DNA of 64,000 nt from Acidobacteriaceae bacterium (lineage in GTDB: Bacteria; Acidobacteriota; Terriglobia; Bryobacterales; Bryobacteraceae): NCBI GenBank assembly GCA_019240405.1, contig JAFAYL010000004.1:62001-126000 (forward strand). The letters are read 5' to 3'. The notes under the pieces are model-generated. The model saw only the letters and a program-made list of their open reading frames with translations. It was not told the origin of the DNA and did not search any database. A program made the translations under genes and the position numbers. This document shows positions 36,810-46,282 of the stretch, piece by piece. Position 1 is the stretch's first letter; every line of letters begins with the position of its first letter.

Positions 36810-37697
36810 CTACCAGCCGCGCGTTTGCATCAACTCCGCTTCCTGCATCTTCGTAACGTCAAGACCGGGCATTGCTTCGCCGAGTTCCTCACTCGCTTCG
36901 AGCAGCTTGACTGGATCGCGATAGTAAGTCGCCGCTTTAACGATCGCTTTTGCACGTCTCTCCGGATCGGAGGACTTGAAGATGCCCGATCCGACAAACA
37001 CCGCCTCGGCCCCGAGTTGCATCACCAATGCTGCGTCGGCCGGTGTAGCGATACCGCCCGCTGAGAAATTCGGAACAGGCAGTTTCCCGTGCTCCGCTAC
37101 GTATTGAACAAGCTCAAGCGGCGCTTGGAGGTTCTTCGCCTCGTGGACTAGCTCCTCCTTTCCGAGAACGGTCAATTGCTTCATCTCTTTGACTATGGTT
37201 CGAATGTGGCGGACGGCTTCGACGATGTTTCCCGAACCTGCTTCTCCTTTTGTCCGAATCATGGCGGCGCCCTCGGCAATGCGCCGGAGCGCTTCACCCA
37301 GGTTCCTCGCGCCACACACAAAAGGAACTTTGAAATCGTGCTTATCAACGTGATGCTCCTCGTCAGCGGGCGTAAGCACTTCGCTCTCGTCGATGTAATC
37401 GACCCCTAAGGCTTCCAAAATGCGAGCCTCTGTGAAGTGCCCGATGCGCACCTTGGCCATAACGGGAATAGAGACAGCGCTCATGATTTCGCGGATCACG
37501 CGGATCTGTGACATGCGGGCGACGCCGCCTTCCTTGCGTATGTCAGCCGGCACGCGCTCGAGCGCCATCACTGCGCAAGCGCCGGCGCGTTCTGCAATCT
37601 CTGCATGCTCGCGGTTGACCACGTCCATGATCACGCCGCCCTTCAGCATCTCAGCTAAGCCAACTTTGAGCCGAAACTGATCATTTTGAAAGTCCAT
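36810..37697 (-). CDS. pdxS: Pyridoxal 5'-phosphate synthase subunit PdxS
   Basis: Forms PLP from ribose 5-phosphate, glyceraldehyde 3-phosphate and ammonia. It has 295 residues, the normal length, and the highly conserved [33 protein letters not shown]-type start, [34 protein letters not shown], and the catalytic Lys in that MAKVRIGH. An AAAGGAG ribosome site is well placed. It lies between the MocR-type regulator and pdxT on the same strand. Confidence 0.97.
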   Translation of the reverse strand: MDFQNDQFRLKVGLAEMLKGGVIMDVVNREHAEIAERAGACAVMALERVPADIRKEGGVARMSQIRVIREIMSAVSIPVMAKVRIGHFTEARILEALGVDYIDESEVLTPADEEHHVDKHDFKVPFVCGARNLGEALRRIAEGAAMIRTKGEAGSGNIVEAVRHIRTIVKEMKQLTVLGKEELVHEAKNLQAPLELVQYVAEHGKLPVPNFSAGGIATPADAALVMQLGAEAVFVGSGIFKSSDPERRAKAIVKAATYYRDPVKLLEASEELGEAMPGLDVTKMQEAELMQTRGW

Positions 37698-37725
37698 CTT
37701 GCGTTCTCCTTTGTCGATCCGTTAT

Positions 37726-39204
37726 CTATACCAAGGCAGCAGCGGGTTCAAAACTCGCTTCTTCAGCTCGCGCTTTAAGCTCCCGGGCCGCCGCTTCTCC
37801 GATAATCTGAATGCCCCGCGTAATCTGTTGGGGAGTTAATCCGCCAAAACTGATACGCAAGCCTCTCAAATGACTGCGGCGGGCAGAAAAATAACGTCCC
37901 GGCAGATAACTCACTCCGCGCTCTTGAACACGGCTGAGAAGCGTTTCGGCTTCGAGTGGCGCGGGCAGCTCCACCCATAAGCTCATTCCACCCTCGGGCC
38001 GCGTGAATTTCGTTCCGACCGGCAAGTAATTTGCACAGGCGCGGAGCACAACAATCAGCCGTTCCCGTCCCGCTCTTCGCGTCCGTTCGATGTGATGCGC
38101 AAGCTCGCCTGATTCAGCAAAGCGCAAGAGCACGGCTTGCGAAAGTTGATCCGAATGAAGATCGCTAATCTGCTTGATTTCCGCCAAGCGGCCAATTACG
38201 GCGCGCGGCGCAATCACCCACCCCACTCGCAATCCGGGAAAAGAAACTTTGGAATAGCTGCGCAAGAGAATCGTATTACCGGTCTCGTCGAGTTCCTTCA
38301 GCGTTGGCAGCGGCTTTCCGTGATACCGAAGCTCGCTATACATATCGTTCTCGACTAGCACCACTGCGAATCGCTGCGCCATCTCGACAATGCGCTTGCG
38401 ATAGTCGATCGGAATCGTGGCGCCCGTTGGATTCTGAAAGCTTGGCGTCAGAACCAGCAGCCTCGGGCGGTGCTGCTCGAGCGTCTCCTCCAAGCGAGTC
38501 ACGTCAATTCCCGATTCGCCAACTCCAACCGAGACAATGTTTGCGCCCGCGCGGGAGAAGACGCGAACCAACCCGTGGTACACCGGATCTTCGAATACGA
38601 CTGTTTCGCCACCTGGCGTAAACAAACGCGCAAGCAGATCTAAGGCCTGCTGGCATCCGTTGGTAATCACTAAATCGTCACCGTCTCGCGCGATTCCGGC
38701 TGCGTTCGCTTGTTCTAAAAGATAACGCCTCAATGGCACATAGCCGTAAGGCGAGCCAAGCTGCAGAATTTCTGCAGCTTCCGGACCTTCAATAACCTGC
38801 TTGGCCAATCGGCGGAATGGCGCAAGCGGAAAAGCGTCTTCTGCCGGCCGGGAATTCGCGAAACTGATTTCTGCTTTCTGAACGGGGTGCAGAAGATCTG
38901 ATTCAACATGTGGGAGAATCGCTTCCCAATTCATTGCTGGCTTTTCGTGGCTTTCCCGTTTAGCAACGAAACTTCCCCGCCCGACGTGACCCTCGATCAG
39001 GCCAGCTTCTTCAAGCAGGGCGTAAGCAGCCGAAACGGTGGTCCGGTTCAATCCAAGTCGCCCAGCCAATTCGCGGGTTGGCGGGAGCCGATCTCCAGGC
39101 GCAATCGCGGCGCTAGCGATGAGGTTAGTGATCCCGTTGGCAACTTGACGGTATACAGGAGTCTCCGAAGCAGGGTTTAAAGCTAAATGAAAGAGATCGC
39201 TCAA
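37726..39204 (-). CDS. MocR-type GntR regulator with aminotransferase domain
   Basis: 492 residues. The N-terminal GntR winged helix spans about 12-80 (PVYRQVANGITNLIASAAIAPGDRLPPTRELAGRLGLNRTTVSAAY). The rest is a fold-type I aminotransferase-like domain with TPSFQNPTGATIP and the PLP Lys in RSYSKVSFPGLRVGW. Its place 28 nt upstream of pdxS suggests a PLP-responsive PdxR-like regulator; PdxR is usually divergent from pdxST, whereas this gene is co-directional. The start codon is TTG 39204, without a clear ribosome site. Confidence 0.85.
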   Translation of the reverse strand: MSDLFHLALNPASETPVYRQVANGITNLIASAAIAPGDRLPPTRELAGRLGLNRTTVSAAYALLEEAGLIEGHVGRGSFVAKRESHEKPAMNWEAILPHVESDLLHPVQKAEISFANSRPAEDAFPLAPFRRLAKQVIEGPEAAEILQLGSPYGYVPLRRYLLEQANAAGIARDGDDLVITNGCQQALDLLARLFTPGGETVVFEDPVYHGLVRVFSRAGANIVSVGVGESGIDVTRLEETLEQHRPRLLVLTPSFQNPTGATIPIDYRKRIVEMAQRFAVVLVENDMYSELRYHGKPLPTLKELDETGNTILLRSYSKVSFPGLRVGWVIAPRAVIGRLAEIKQISDLHSDQLSQAVLLRFAESGELAHHIERTRRAGRERLIVVLRACANYLPVGTKFTRPEGGMSLWVELPAPLEAETLLSRVQERGVSYLPGRYFSARRSHLRGLRISFGGLTPQQITRGIQIIGEAAARELKARAEEASFEPAAALV

Positions 39205-39300
39205 TCAGCTTTGATCATACCAAATTGGACTACCGGAGCCAGTCCAATCAGCGACATTTGCTCAGATCGACTTCGGGTAGGCTACCCTAAAAACACCCGG

Positions 39301-40377
39301 ATGTACCGCACGAGCTCTCCCTTGGGCGTGGTCCTGGCGGCCTGCGCCTTGCTTTGCCTCTCGGCCGCTTACGCCCAAAAAAGAAAAAATGAGGAACCGA
39401 AGACCCAAGTCCTGCCACTGCCCAAAGAACTCCCTATGGCCTTGGCCGCAGATACGGAGAAGCTGGATTTCCACATCTCGCCATTACTCAAAACCGGCGG
39501 ACTCGCGGCGCAGATCAGGCAAAGCCTTAACGATTTGATTCGCGATACGCGCGGCGAAACGATTATCAAGCTGCGTGCTTTCGTAGCGGGTGCCGGCGAT
39601 GCCCGCCGCGTGCAGGCTCTGGTTGGGGAGATTTTTGCTGACCGGAAACTGCCGCTACCTGTTTTGAGCATTATTCAAGTCGGCGCGCTCGGCGAGAATT
39701 CCGCACAAGTGGTCATCGAGGCAGTCGTCTCGACCAAGCGAATAGTGAATCCCAACGGGCTGGCCTTTCTGGCAGGACAAACCGGCGCTTCGCTCAATGA
39801 AGCGCTCCAACGCCTTAGAGACAGCCTCGGTGCAGTCTCGGTGTCTTCCGAACGCGTATTGACCTGCACCTGCTTCACTTCGCGTATCCCGGACTTCACG
39901 TCCATCAGGTCGTCGATCTTAGGCGTTTTTCCGAACACGGCAGTAAACGTCGTACAAGCCCTTCGCGAGCCACCCAATGACGAAAGCATGTGCGAAGCTG
40001 TGGCTCAACTGGCTCAACCGCCTGCTCAAGGACCAGTTGTGTTACTAAAAAATGCGCGCGCCACACTGGTCAACTCACACCAATTGATCTTCACGGGCCT
40101 CCAGTTGACCTTTGGCAATTACCTCGACGACGCGCACGAAGCATTTGCGCGGCTGCAGCGGGCTGCTTCCGCTCTGGAAGCTACTGAAGTACCTGTAGAG
40201 GTAAACGCGTTCTCACTCGATCCCTTCACCGACTCGGCCTTGCGGAAAACCACCTCCGTCCCTTTGAGTACGTTTACTGTGCAGCCTGTCGAAGGACTTC
40301 CTGGAGTCGACGCCTCAGCGGGTATTGAGGCTGTTCTGGCGGCGCACGTGGCCACACCGGTTACTCTGGCCCGCTGA
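39301..40377 (+). CDS. Exported protein with two RidA/YjgF-like domains
   Basis: 358 residues from ATG 39301. Signal peptide MYRTSSPLGVVLAACALLCLSAAYAQ. Two successive regions read like RidA: the first ends RVQALVGEIFADRKLPLPVLSIIQVGALGENSAQVVIEAVVS, with the RidA order of variable helix then sxxqVxxL...VEIEA. The second starts GLAFLAGQTGASLNEALQRLRDSLGAVSVSSERVLTCTCF. The deaminase Arg of RidA is not clearly present. ATG 39301 is preferred over the longer frame because it alone gives a signal peptide. Confidence 0.6.
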   Translation: MYRTSSPLGVVLAACALLCLSAAYAQKRKNEEPKTQVLPLPKELPMALAADTEKLDFHISPLLKTGGLAAQIRQSLNDLIRDTRGETIIKLRAFVAGAGDARRVQALVGEIFADRKLPLPVLSIIQVGALGENSAQVVIEAVVSTKRIVNPNGLAFLAGQTGASLNEALQRLRDSLGAVSVSSERVLTCTCFTSRIPDFTSIRSSILGVFPNTAVNVVQALREPPNDESMCEAVAQLAQPPAQGPVVLLKNARATLVNSHQLIFTGLQLTFGNYLDDAHEAFARLQRAASALEATEVPVEVNAFSLDPFTDSALRKTTSVPLSTFTVQPVEGLPGVDASAGIEAVLAAHVATPVTLAR

Positions 40378-40407
40378 GTTGGCCGGTCAAGGCTAGAATT
40401 CTGCTAA

Positions 40408-41442
40408 ATGCCAACTATCGTCGCGACCTTCGGCGAGGTAATGCTGCGGCTCAGCCCGCCAGGATTCGAACGGTTTCTTCAATCGCCGCACCTCGCGGCC
40501 ACATTCGGCGGCGCGGAAGCGAACGTCGCGATTTCACTGGCGCAGTGGGATACGGCGAGCCGCTTCGTCACGGTGCTTCCCGAATCCAACGCCATCGCCG
40601 ATGCGTTCGTGGGGGAGCTGCGGCGTTATGGCGTCGACGGAACGCAAATTGTTCGAAGCCATGGGCGAATGGGAATCTACTTTGTCGAGCCCGGCGCAAA
40701 CCAGCGCTCCTCAAAAGTCATGTACGATCGCGAGAGGAGCGCCATCAACCTCGCAAAACCGGGCAGCATTGATTGGAAAACGGCACTCGAGAGTGCCACT
40801 TGGTTTCACACGACGGGCATTACTCCTGCGATCAGCGCATCGGCCGCGGAACTGGCGCTTGAAGGACTCCGAACAGCGCGAGAAATGGGCCTCCAGACGT
40901 CCTGCGATCTCAACTACAGGAAGAATCTTTGGAAATGGGGCAAGCAAGCCTCAGAAGTTATGCCTGAGCTGGTCAAGTTGGCTGATATCTGCATTGCTAA
41001 TGAGGAAGACTGCCAGAAAGCACTTAACATTCACGTCGACATCGACGTCGAATCACGGAGTCTCGAGCGAGAGAAATTTGCCGAATTAGGCGATCGCGTG
41101 CTTGCGACGTTTCCAAATCTCAAAATGCTTGCAATTACACTGCGCGAATCGAGAAGCGCGTCTCATAATCGCTGGTCAGCCTGCCTGCACACTCGCGACC
41201 AAGTGCTGCTCAGCCGGAAATACGAGATCACGCATATCGTAGACCGGCTGGGAGCGGGTGACAGCTTTGCGGCGGGGCTGATTTATGGACTTCAGCGCCG
41301 TGATGCTCCGCAAGATGCGCTCGAGTTCGCGGTCGCTGCCTCGTGCCTCAAGCATTCCGTCCCAGGCGATTTTAATCGAACTAGCGTAGAGGAAATCAAA
41401 GCTTTACTGGCTGGCGGTGGCGCTGGCCGTATTCAGAGGTGA
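40408..41442 (+). CDS. PfkB-family sugar kinase, probably 2-keto-3-deoxygluconate kinase
   Basis: 344 residues. N-terminal [18 protein letters not shown] with [14 protein letters not shown] is the KdgK-type substrate region; the C-terminal PfkB signature is [17 protein letters not shown] with the catalytic Asp. [14 protein letters not shown] is typical of KDG kinases. No KDPG aldolase or sugar transporter is adjacent, so the exact sugar is inferred from subfamily resemblance only. Confidence 0.8.
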   Translation: MPTIVATFGEVMLRLSPPGFERFLQSPHLAATFGGAEANVAISLAQWDTASRFVTVLPESNAIADAFVGELRRYGVDGTQIVRSHGRMGIYFVEPGANQRSSKVMYDRERSAINLAKPGSIDWKTALESATWFHTTGITPAISASAAELALEGLRTAREMGLQTSCDLNYRKNLWKWGKQASEVMPELVKLADICIANEEDCQKALNIHVDIDVESRSLEREKFAELGDRVLATFPNLKMLAITLRESRSASHNRWSACLHTRDQVLLSRKYEITHIVDRLGAGDSFAAGLIYGLQRRDAPQDALEFAVAASCLKHSVPGDFNRTSVEEIKALLAGGGAGRIQR

Positions 41443-41494
41443 GACAAGAGCGCAGGCTACAATCCTCGTTATAATTCAGAACAGGCACCCCTAC

Positions 41495-42580
41495 ATGCAG
41501 TTTTGTAAGCCGATGGTCGTGCTGGCCGTGCTCGGCGCGAGTTTACTCCTGCCCAGCGGCCTCGCCGCCCAGAACAAACCCGAAGGCAGCAGCCAAACTA
41601 CCCTTACCCTACCTCCGGCTGATCCTCCCCGCGATGAAAAGGGCAGCACGAAACCCCCGATTCGCGTCAACGTGAATGAGGTTATCGTGCCCGTAACGGT
41701 CACCGACGAAAAAGGCCGCTTCGTCTCCGATCTCGATAGAAAAGACTTCCACGTTTTCGAAGAGAACAAACCGCAAACCATTCGCTTCTTCACGCGTGAG
41801 CGAAGTCAGCCAGTCGTAATTGGATTCCTGCTTGATCTCAGCACAGAGAGCCGTATTCATTGGAAGAATTTCCAAAACGCCACGGAAGAACTAGTTCAGA
41901 ACCTGCTCACAGGCGATCCGAAATTTTCCGGCTATCTGATCACCTATTCGCAAGACGCCGAAATTGCCGTAGACACGACGAGCGACCCCGAGCCACTGGT
42001 TGAAAAAGTACGAAAATTGAAGCCGGGCGGCGGATCGGCTCTGTTCGACGCGATTTACCTGGCCTGCACTAAACGCAAACCTATCCGGGGTGAGCCGATC
42101 GACCCGCGTCGAGTGATTGTGATTGTGGGCGACGGCCACGACAACGCGAGCAAGTACTCGCTGAACCAAGTCATCGAGCTCGCGCAGCGCAATCTGGTCA
42201 CGATCTATTGCATTAGCACTCAAGCTTTCGGCTTTACGAATTCAAGTGATGACAACCTGGTCCGGTTAGCTGTCGAAACAGGCGGCCGCGTTGTTTATCC
42301 GCTTGGAGATGTTTACAAGGATACCGATGGATATCTCTCTAAGCCTTCTGATGACGGCAATTATGCGCTGACGGTGGGGATAGGCGCTTACAAATCGGCG
42401 GTTGATAACAAGATGTATCGCGCGGTCGCCGATATCGTCGGCGAGGTCACGACTCAGTACATCATCCGCTACGTATCCGATAACGACACGTCAAAAAACT
42501 ACCGGAATGTGAAGGTTGTTGTGGATCTGGCCAATGTCCGTGTGCGGGCCCGTAAGGGATATTACGCGGCTACACCGTAG
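41495..42580 (+). CDS. Secreted VWFA-domain protein, acidobacterial type
   Basis: 361 residues from ATG 41495. Signal peptide with LAVLGASLLLPSGLAAQ. RVNVNEVIVPVTVTDEKGRFVSDLDRKDFHVFEENKPQTIRFF is the hallmark N-terminal module of the Acidobacteria VWFA-related family (TIGR03436). The VWA domain begins VVIGFLLDLSTESR, with a DxSxS-like MIDAS that has Thr/Glu in place of one Ser, and later VIVIVGDGHDN. The function of this expanded family is unknown. It stands alone between a kinase and an S24 protein. Confidence 0.82.
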   Translation: MQFCKPMVVLAVLGASLLLPSGLAAQNKPEGSSQTTLTLPPADPPRDEKGSTKPPIRVNVNEVIVPVTVTDEKGRFVSDLDRKDFHVFEENKPQTIRFFTRERSQPVVIGFLLDLSTESRIHWKNFQNATEELVQNLLTGDPKFSGYLITYSQDAEIAVDTTSDPEPLVEKVRKLKPGGGSALFDAIYLACTKRKPIRGEPIDPRRVIVIVGDGHDNASKYSLNQVIELAQRNLVTIYCISTQAFGFTNSSDDNLVRLAVETGGRVVYPLGDVYKDTDGYLSKPSDDGNYALTVGIGAYKSAVDNKMYRAVADIVGEVTTQYIIRYVSDNDTSKNYRNVKVVVDLANVRVRARKGYYAATP

Positions 42581-42641
42581 CCGGGCAGCCTACCTGGGTT
42601 ATTTTCCGAACCTGCGAAAAACGGTACTCTGAAGCAGAGCC

Positions 42642-43460
42642 ATGAGCACGCCCGCACGCGTCATCCGGTTCGACGATTTCGCGCCCAAGCCGGGCGAGTA
42701 TTCGCTCTTGCAAGCAGAATTGCCCGGGCGCGGTGTCGAAACGATCGGTGTACTGCTGCTCGATCCCGCGGCTGATACCCTGCATATCCGGTTACGGCGC
42801 GATTGGGAGTCTTTCGCCAGCCCTGAGGATGCCGAGGTGCTCTCTGAATTGCAGGATGACCTGGCATCGCAAGCCCGGGAACGTGGCGGGTCGGCCGTAC
42901 TCGAGCATCTTGAAGACGTTGCGGCGCAATCCATTCGCATCACAGATCGCGAGGCAATCACGGTTAGAAATTTTGATAAGACTCTAAGTGAGTTGTATCG
43001 CGAACATGTTGGCGCGAAGGTATTATCGTTTCGAACCCACCTGCCGCGCTATTCACTGGCGGTCGCCGCCGGGCCATTTCTTACGAATCCCGAAGATATT
43101 CGGGCACACGAATGGATCGAAACGCCGCCCGATCTAAAGCTTGACGAGAATATGTTCGTCGCACAGATCCGGGGAAAGTCAATGGAGCCGCGAATTCCCG
43201 ATGGCAGTTTGTGTGTGTTTCGACGCAATGTCGTGGGGTCTCGCAATGGGCGGCTTGTGCTGGTGCGCAACTCCGAACTCGCGGATGATAATCAGTACAC
43301 GGTCAAACGCTACAAAAGCGAAAAGACGGTTACGGAAGAGGGTTTTGCTCAGACGCGCATTCGGCTGGAGAGTCTGAATCCCGCGTACCCCTCCTGGGAT
43401 CTGGACGAAGAAGAAGGAAAATACCAGATCATCGCGGAATTCGTAAGAGTACTTGAATAA
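42642..43460 (+). CDS. S24/LexA-like peptidase-domain protein
   Basis: 272 residues. Residues 1-110 form an unknown N-terminal domain (GVETIGVLLLDPAADTLHIRLRRDWE), not a recognisable HTH. Residues about 165-265 are the S24 domain: nucleophile Ser in QIRGKSMEPRIPDGSLCVF, Lys in NQYTVKRYKSEK. Both catalytic residues are present, unlike the protein at 15550. Without a DNA-binding domain it is not a LexA; a UmuD-like or self-processing role is possible. It ends 4 nt before the convergent rnr. Confidence 0.72.
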   Translation: MSTPARVIRFDDFAPKPGEYSLLQAELPGRGVETIGVLLLDPAADTLHIRLRRDWESFASPEDAEVLSELQDDLASQARERGGSAVLEHLEDVAAQSIRITDREAITVRNFDKTLSELYREHVGAKVLSFRTHLPRYSLAVAAGPFLTNPEDIRAHEWIETPPDLKLDENMFVAQIRGKSMEPRIPDGSLCVFRRNVVGSRNGRLVLVRNSELADDNQYTVKRYKSEKTVTEEGFAQTRIRLESLNPAYPSWDLDEEEGKYQIIAEFVRVLE

Positions 43461-43463
43461 AGC

Positions 43464-45761
43464 TCACGTTCGGTGTTTCCGTTTGGCGGACTTTTCTTCA
43501 AGTACCGCAAACTGCAGTTTGCGCTCCACTGTGTCGGCCCGGTCCAGCCGAACACGCACCCGGTCGCCAATAGAGTATGTTTTCCGGCTCCGTTCTCCAA
43601 TGATCTTGCGGCCGTTCTCGTGATAACGAAAGCGGTCACCGGATAACGTCTCCATGGGCACAAGACCCTCGACAAAAAGCTCGATCAGCTCCACGAAAAA
43701 CCCGAACTTTGTCGTGCTTACAATCAACGCGTCGAAATCATCGCCTACCCGATCTTCCATGAACTTGACTTTTTTCCATTCGATGAGCTCGCGCTCTGCT
43801 TCAGCGGCCCGACGCTCCGTGAACGAAGTATCGTTGCCCAGCTCATTGAGGATTCGATCCTCGAGCAGCGGCTGCGCAGTATCGATCCAGTGAGCCAGTA
43901 TCCGGTGAACGACAAGATCTGGATAGCGGCGGATCGGTGAAGTGAAATGAGTGTACGCGGCCGCGGCCAGAGCAAAGTGACCCTCATTGACATTGCTATA
44001 ACGGGCCTGTTTCAAGGAGCGCAACATGAGATAGCTCAAGATTCGCTCTTCGGGTTTTCCGGCAATCTTCGCAATCAGGCGCTGGTAGTTGCGGGATGAG
44101 ATCTTGAGGTCGTCGCGCGCAATAGTGATTTCTTTGCGAGCCTTTCGTCCGTCGCGTTTTCGGTCGCCGACAGAGAAACGCTTCACGGGGATTGCGCCGA
44201 CGCCGAGCGAGTATCCAAAATGCGCGGCGATTTCCTCGAATTCGATGACGCGGCTTGCTTCCGGCTTTTCGTGAATGCGGTACAAGGCCGGCAACCCGGC
44301 GGTCTCCAGATGCCCGGCTACAGCTTCATTGGCCGCCAGCATGAACTCTTCGATAATGCGATGCGCAATATTCCTCTCTGCCCGGGTCACGCCGATCATC
44401 TGGCCCGACATGTCGAGCTCGATATTGGTTTCCGGCATATCGAAATCAATCGATCCGCGTCTTGTTCGCTTGCGATTCAAAATCAGCGCCAGCTCTCGCA
44501 TTAGCTCGAATCGATCCGCGAGCTTGTGGTACCGCTCGCGCATCGCCGCGTCGCCTTCGAGCACTCGGAAGATGTTTGTGTAAGTCATGCGGTCGTGGCT
44601 GCGAATCACGCCACGCACAAACTCTTGCGAAACGATATCGCCTTGCCCATCAATTTCGAGCAGTGCGGAGAGCACGAGACGGTCCTCATGAGGACACAAT
44701 GAGCAGATATCGGTCGAGAGCTCGACCGGCAGCATCGGAACAGCGCGATCCGGAAAATACACGCTCGTGCCGCGGAGCAATGCTTCGCGATCGATCGGCG
44801 TTCCGGGCAATACGTAATGACTCACATCCGCAATGTGGACCTGCAACGCAAAATGTCCGTTGGACAGCCTACCCGCCCAGACCGCATCGTCAAAGTCGCG
44901 AGCCGTTTCGCCGTCAATGGTAACGATGTCGAGATGGCGGAAATCGCGGCGTCGCTCAAGCTCCGAGGAAGCAATCGAGTGGCGAACATGCCGCGCCTGC
45001 TCAATCACTTCAGGCGGAAATTCATGCGGTAAATGGTGTTTACGGATGATGATTTCGACGTCCACTCCGAAATCATCGGGATGCCCAAGAATTTCAATTA
45101 CCCGCCCAACAGCTTGTTCTCCATCCTCCGGAAATTCCAGTATCTCGAGGTTGACGATCATGCCGTCTAAGTCGTCAACTGAAGAAACCTGCAACTGTTT
45201 CGCACCCACTCGGTGGAGCGACGACCCCGCTCGAGGCAACTCCAGACCGTCCGGTATCTGGATCCATTCCCGGATCCGCTCGTCCGAGGGCACGACAAAA
45301 TTGCCTCGTTTGCGAATGCGAAACTCTCCGACTACCGTAATGTGCGCGCGCCGGAGAATGCGGATGATCTCGCCTTCCGCGCGGTTGCCGTCCCCAATTC
45401 GTGTGATTCGCACCAGCGCGGCATCCCCGTTCATTCCTTTCGCGGTTTCCCGGGGCGGCAGGAATATATCGCCCTGAATTTGTTCGCTCGCGTGCTCGGG
45501 TATAAGAAACCCAAAGCCATCCCGATGCACCGATATCCGTCCGGTCGCGTATTCGACGTTGCTGCCGACTGCTACATAATGCCCGGAGCGTAGCTCAACC
45601 ACAGCGCCCTGATCACATAAGCGGTCAAGCGCCTCTTCTAATGAATTGCGTGCTTCGCCTTCAAGTCGCAGTTCGCGAACTAATTGCTTGTAAGTGGCGC
45701 GGCCGTGGGGTAGCTTGCGTATGTGCTCGAGCAACTCTGCATCGGTAACTTGCTTGTGCAC
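43464..45761 (-). CDS. rnr: Ribonuclease R
   Basis: 3'-5' exoribonuclease of 765 residues. Order: N-terminal winged helix (about 5-70), cold-shock domains (about 75-240), RNB catalytic domain (about 260-600) with the Asp cluster in TIDGETARDFDDAVWAGR, and the C-terminal S1 domain around DALIVSTTKFGFFVELIELFVEGLVPMETL. The start is GTG 45761. It faces the S24 gene and is divergent from the adenosine kinase-family gene with 35 nt between starts. Confidence 0.95.
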   Translation of the reverse strand: MHKQVTDAELLEHIRKLPHGRATYKQLVRELRLEGEARNSLEEALDRLCDQGAVVELRSGHYVAVGSNVEYATGRISVHRDGFGFLIPEHASEQIQGDIFLPPRETAKGMNGDAALVRITRIGDGNRAEGEIIRILRRAHITVVGEFRIRKRGNFVVPSDERIREWIQIPDGLELPRAGSSLHRVGAKQLQVSSVDDLDGMIVNLEILEFPEDGEQAVGRVIEILGHPDDFGVDVEIIIRKHHLPHEFPPEVIEQARHVRHSIASSELERRRDFRHLDIVTIDGETARDFDDAVWAGRLSNGHFALQVHIADVSHYVLPGTPIDREALLRGTSVYFPDRAVPMLPVELSTDICSLCPHEDRLVLSALLEIDGQGDIVSQEFVRGVIRSHDRMTYTNIFRVLEGDAAMRERYHKLADRFELMRELALILNRKRTRRGSIDFDMPETNIELDMSGQMIGVTRAERNIAHRIIEEFMLAANEAVAGHLETAGLPALYRIHEKPEASRVIEFEEIAAHFGYSLGVGAIPVKRFSVGDRKRDGRKARKEITIARDDLKISSRNYQRLIAKIAGKPEERILSYLMLRSLKQARYSNVNEGHFALAAAAYTHFTSPIRRYPDLVVHRILAHWIDTAQPLLEDRILNELGNDTSFTERRAAEAERELIEWKKVKFMEDRVGDDFDALIVSTTKFGFFVELIELFVEGLVPMETLSGDRFRYHENGRKIIGERSRKTYSIGDRVRVRLDRADTVERKLQFAVLEEKSAKRKHRT

Positions 45762-45796
45762 TATCGAAATTATAGGAACCTGACTATATTGATCAA

Positions 45797-46279
45797 ATGG
45801 AGATCAAGGCAGTCCGTCTGACCATTCCTGAAAACGGGAACATCATCCTAGGCCAAAGCCACTTCATTAAGACGGTCGAGGACATCTACGAGGCAATCGT
45901 GAATACGTCTTCACATATTCAGTTCGGCATCGCATTCAACGAGGCCTCGGGCGATTGTCTCACGCGATTCGATGGTAATAACGAAGAGCTGAAACAAAAT
46001 GCCATTCAGAATGCTACGGCCGTTGGCGCGGGTCATGCCTTTGTCATCGCACTCCGCAATGGTTTTCCGATTAATGTGCTCGGGCGCATCCAGGCGGTAC
46101 CGGAGGTCGTGAATATTTATTGTGCAACCGCGAATCCAGTGGAGGTCGTTGTCGCCGAAACCGAGCAGGGCCGCGGAATTCTTGGCGTGATCGACGGAAC
46201 TTCACCGAAAGGCATCGAAACGGAGCCGCACGTAAAAGCGCGCATCGAATTACTGCAGAAATTCGGCTACAAACGGTAG
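45797..46279 (+). CDS. Adenosine-specific kinase family protein (PF04008)
   Basis: 160 residues, near-identical in layout to the PF04008 family first described from thermophile structures: [53 protein letters not shown], and [31 protein letters not shown]. The family name comes from weak structure-based evidence, and its biochemical role is not settled. Convergent with mtaB, 3 nt between ends. Confidence 0.88.
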   Translation: MEIKAVRLTIPENGNIILGQSHFIKTVEDIYEAIVNTSSHIQFGIAFNEASGDCLTRFDGNNEELKQNAIQNATAVGAGHAFVIALRNGFPINVLGRIQAVPEVVNIYCATANPVEVVVAETEQGRGILGVIDGTSPKGIETEPHVKARIELLQKFGYKR

Positions 46280-46282
46280 CGG

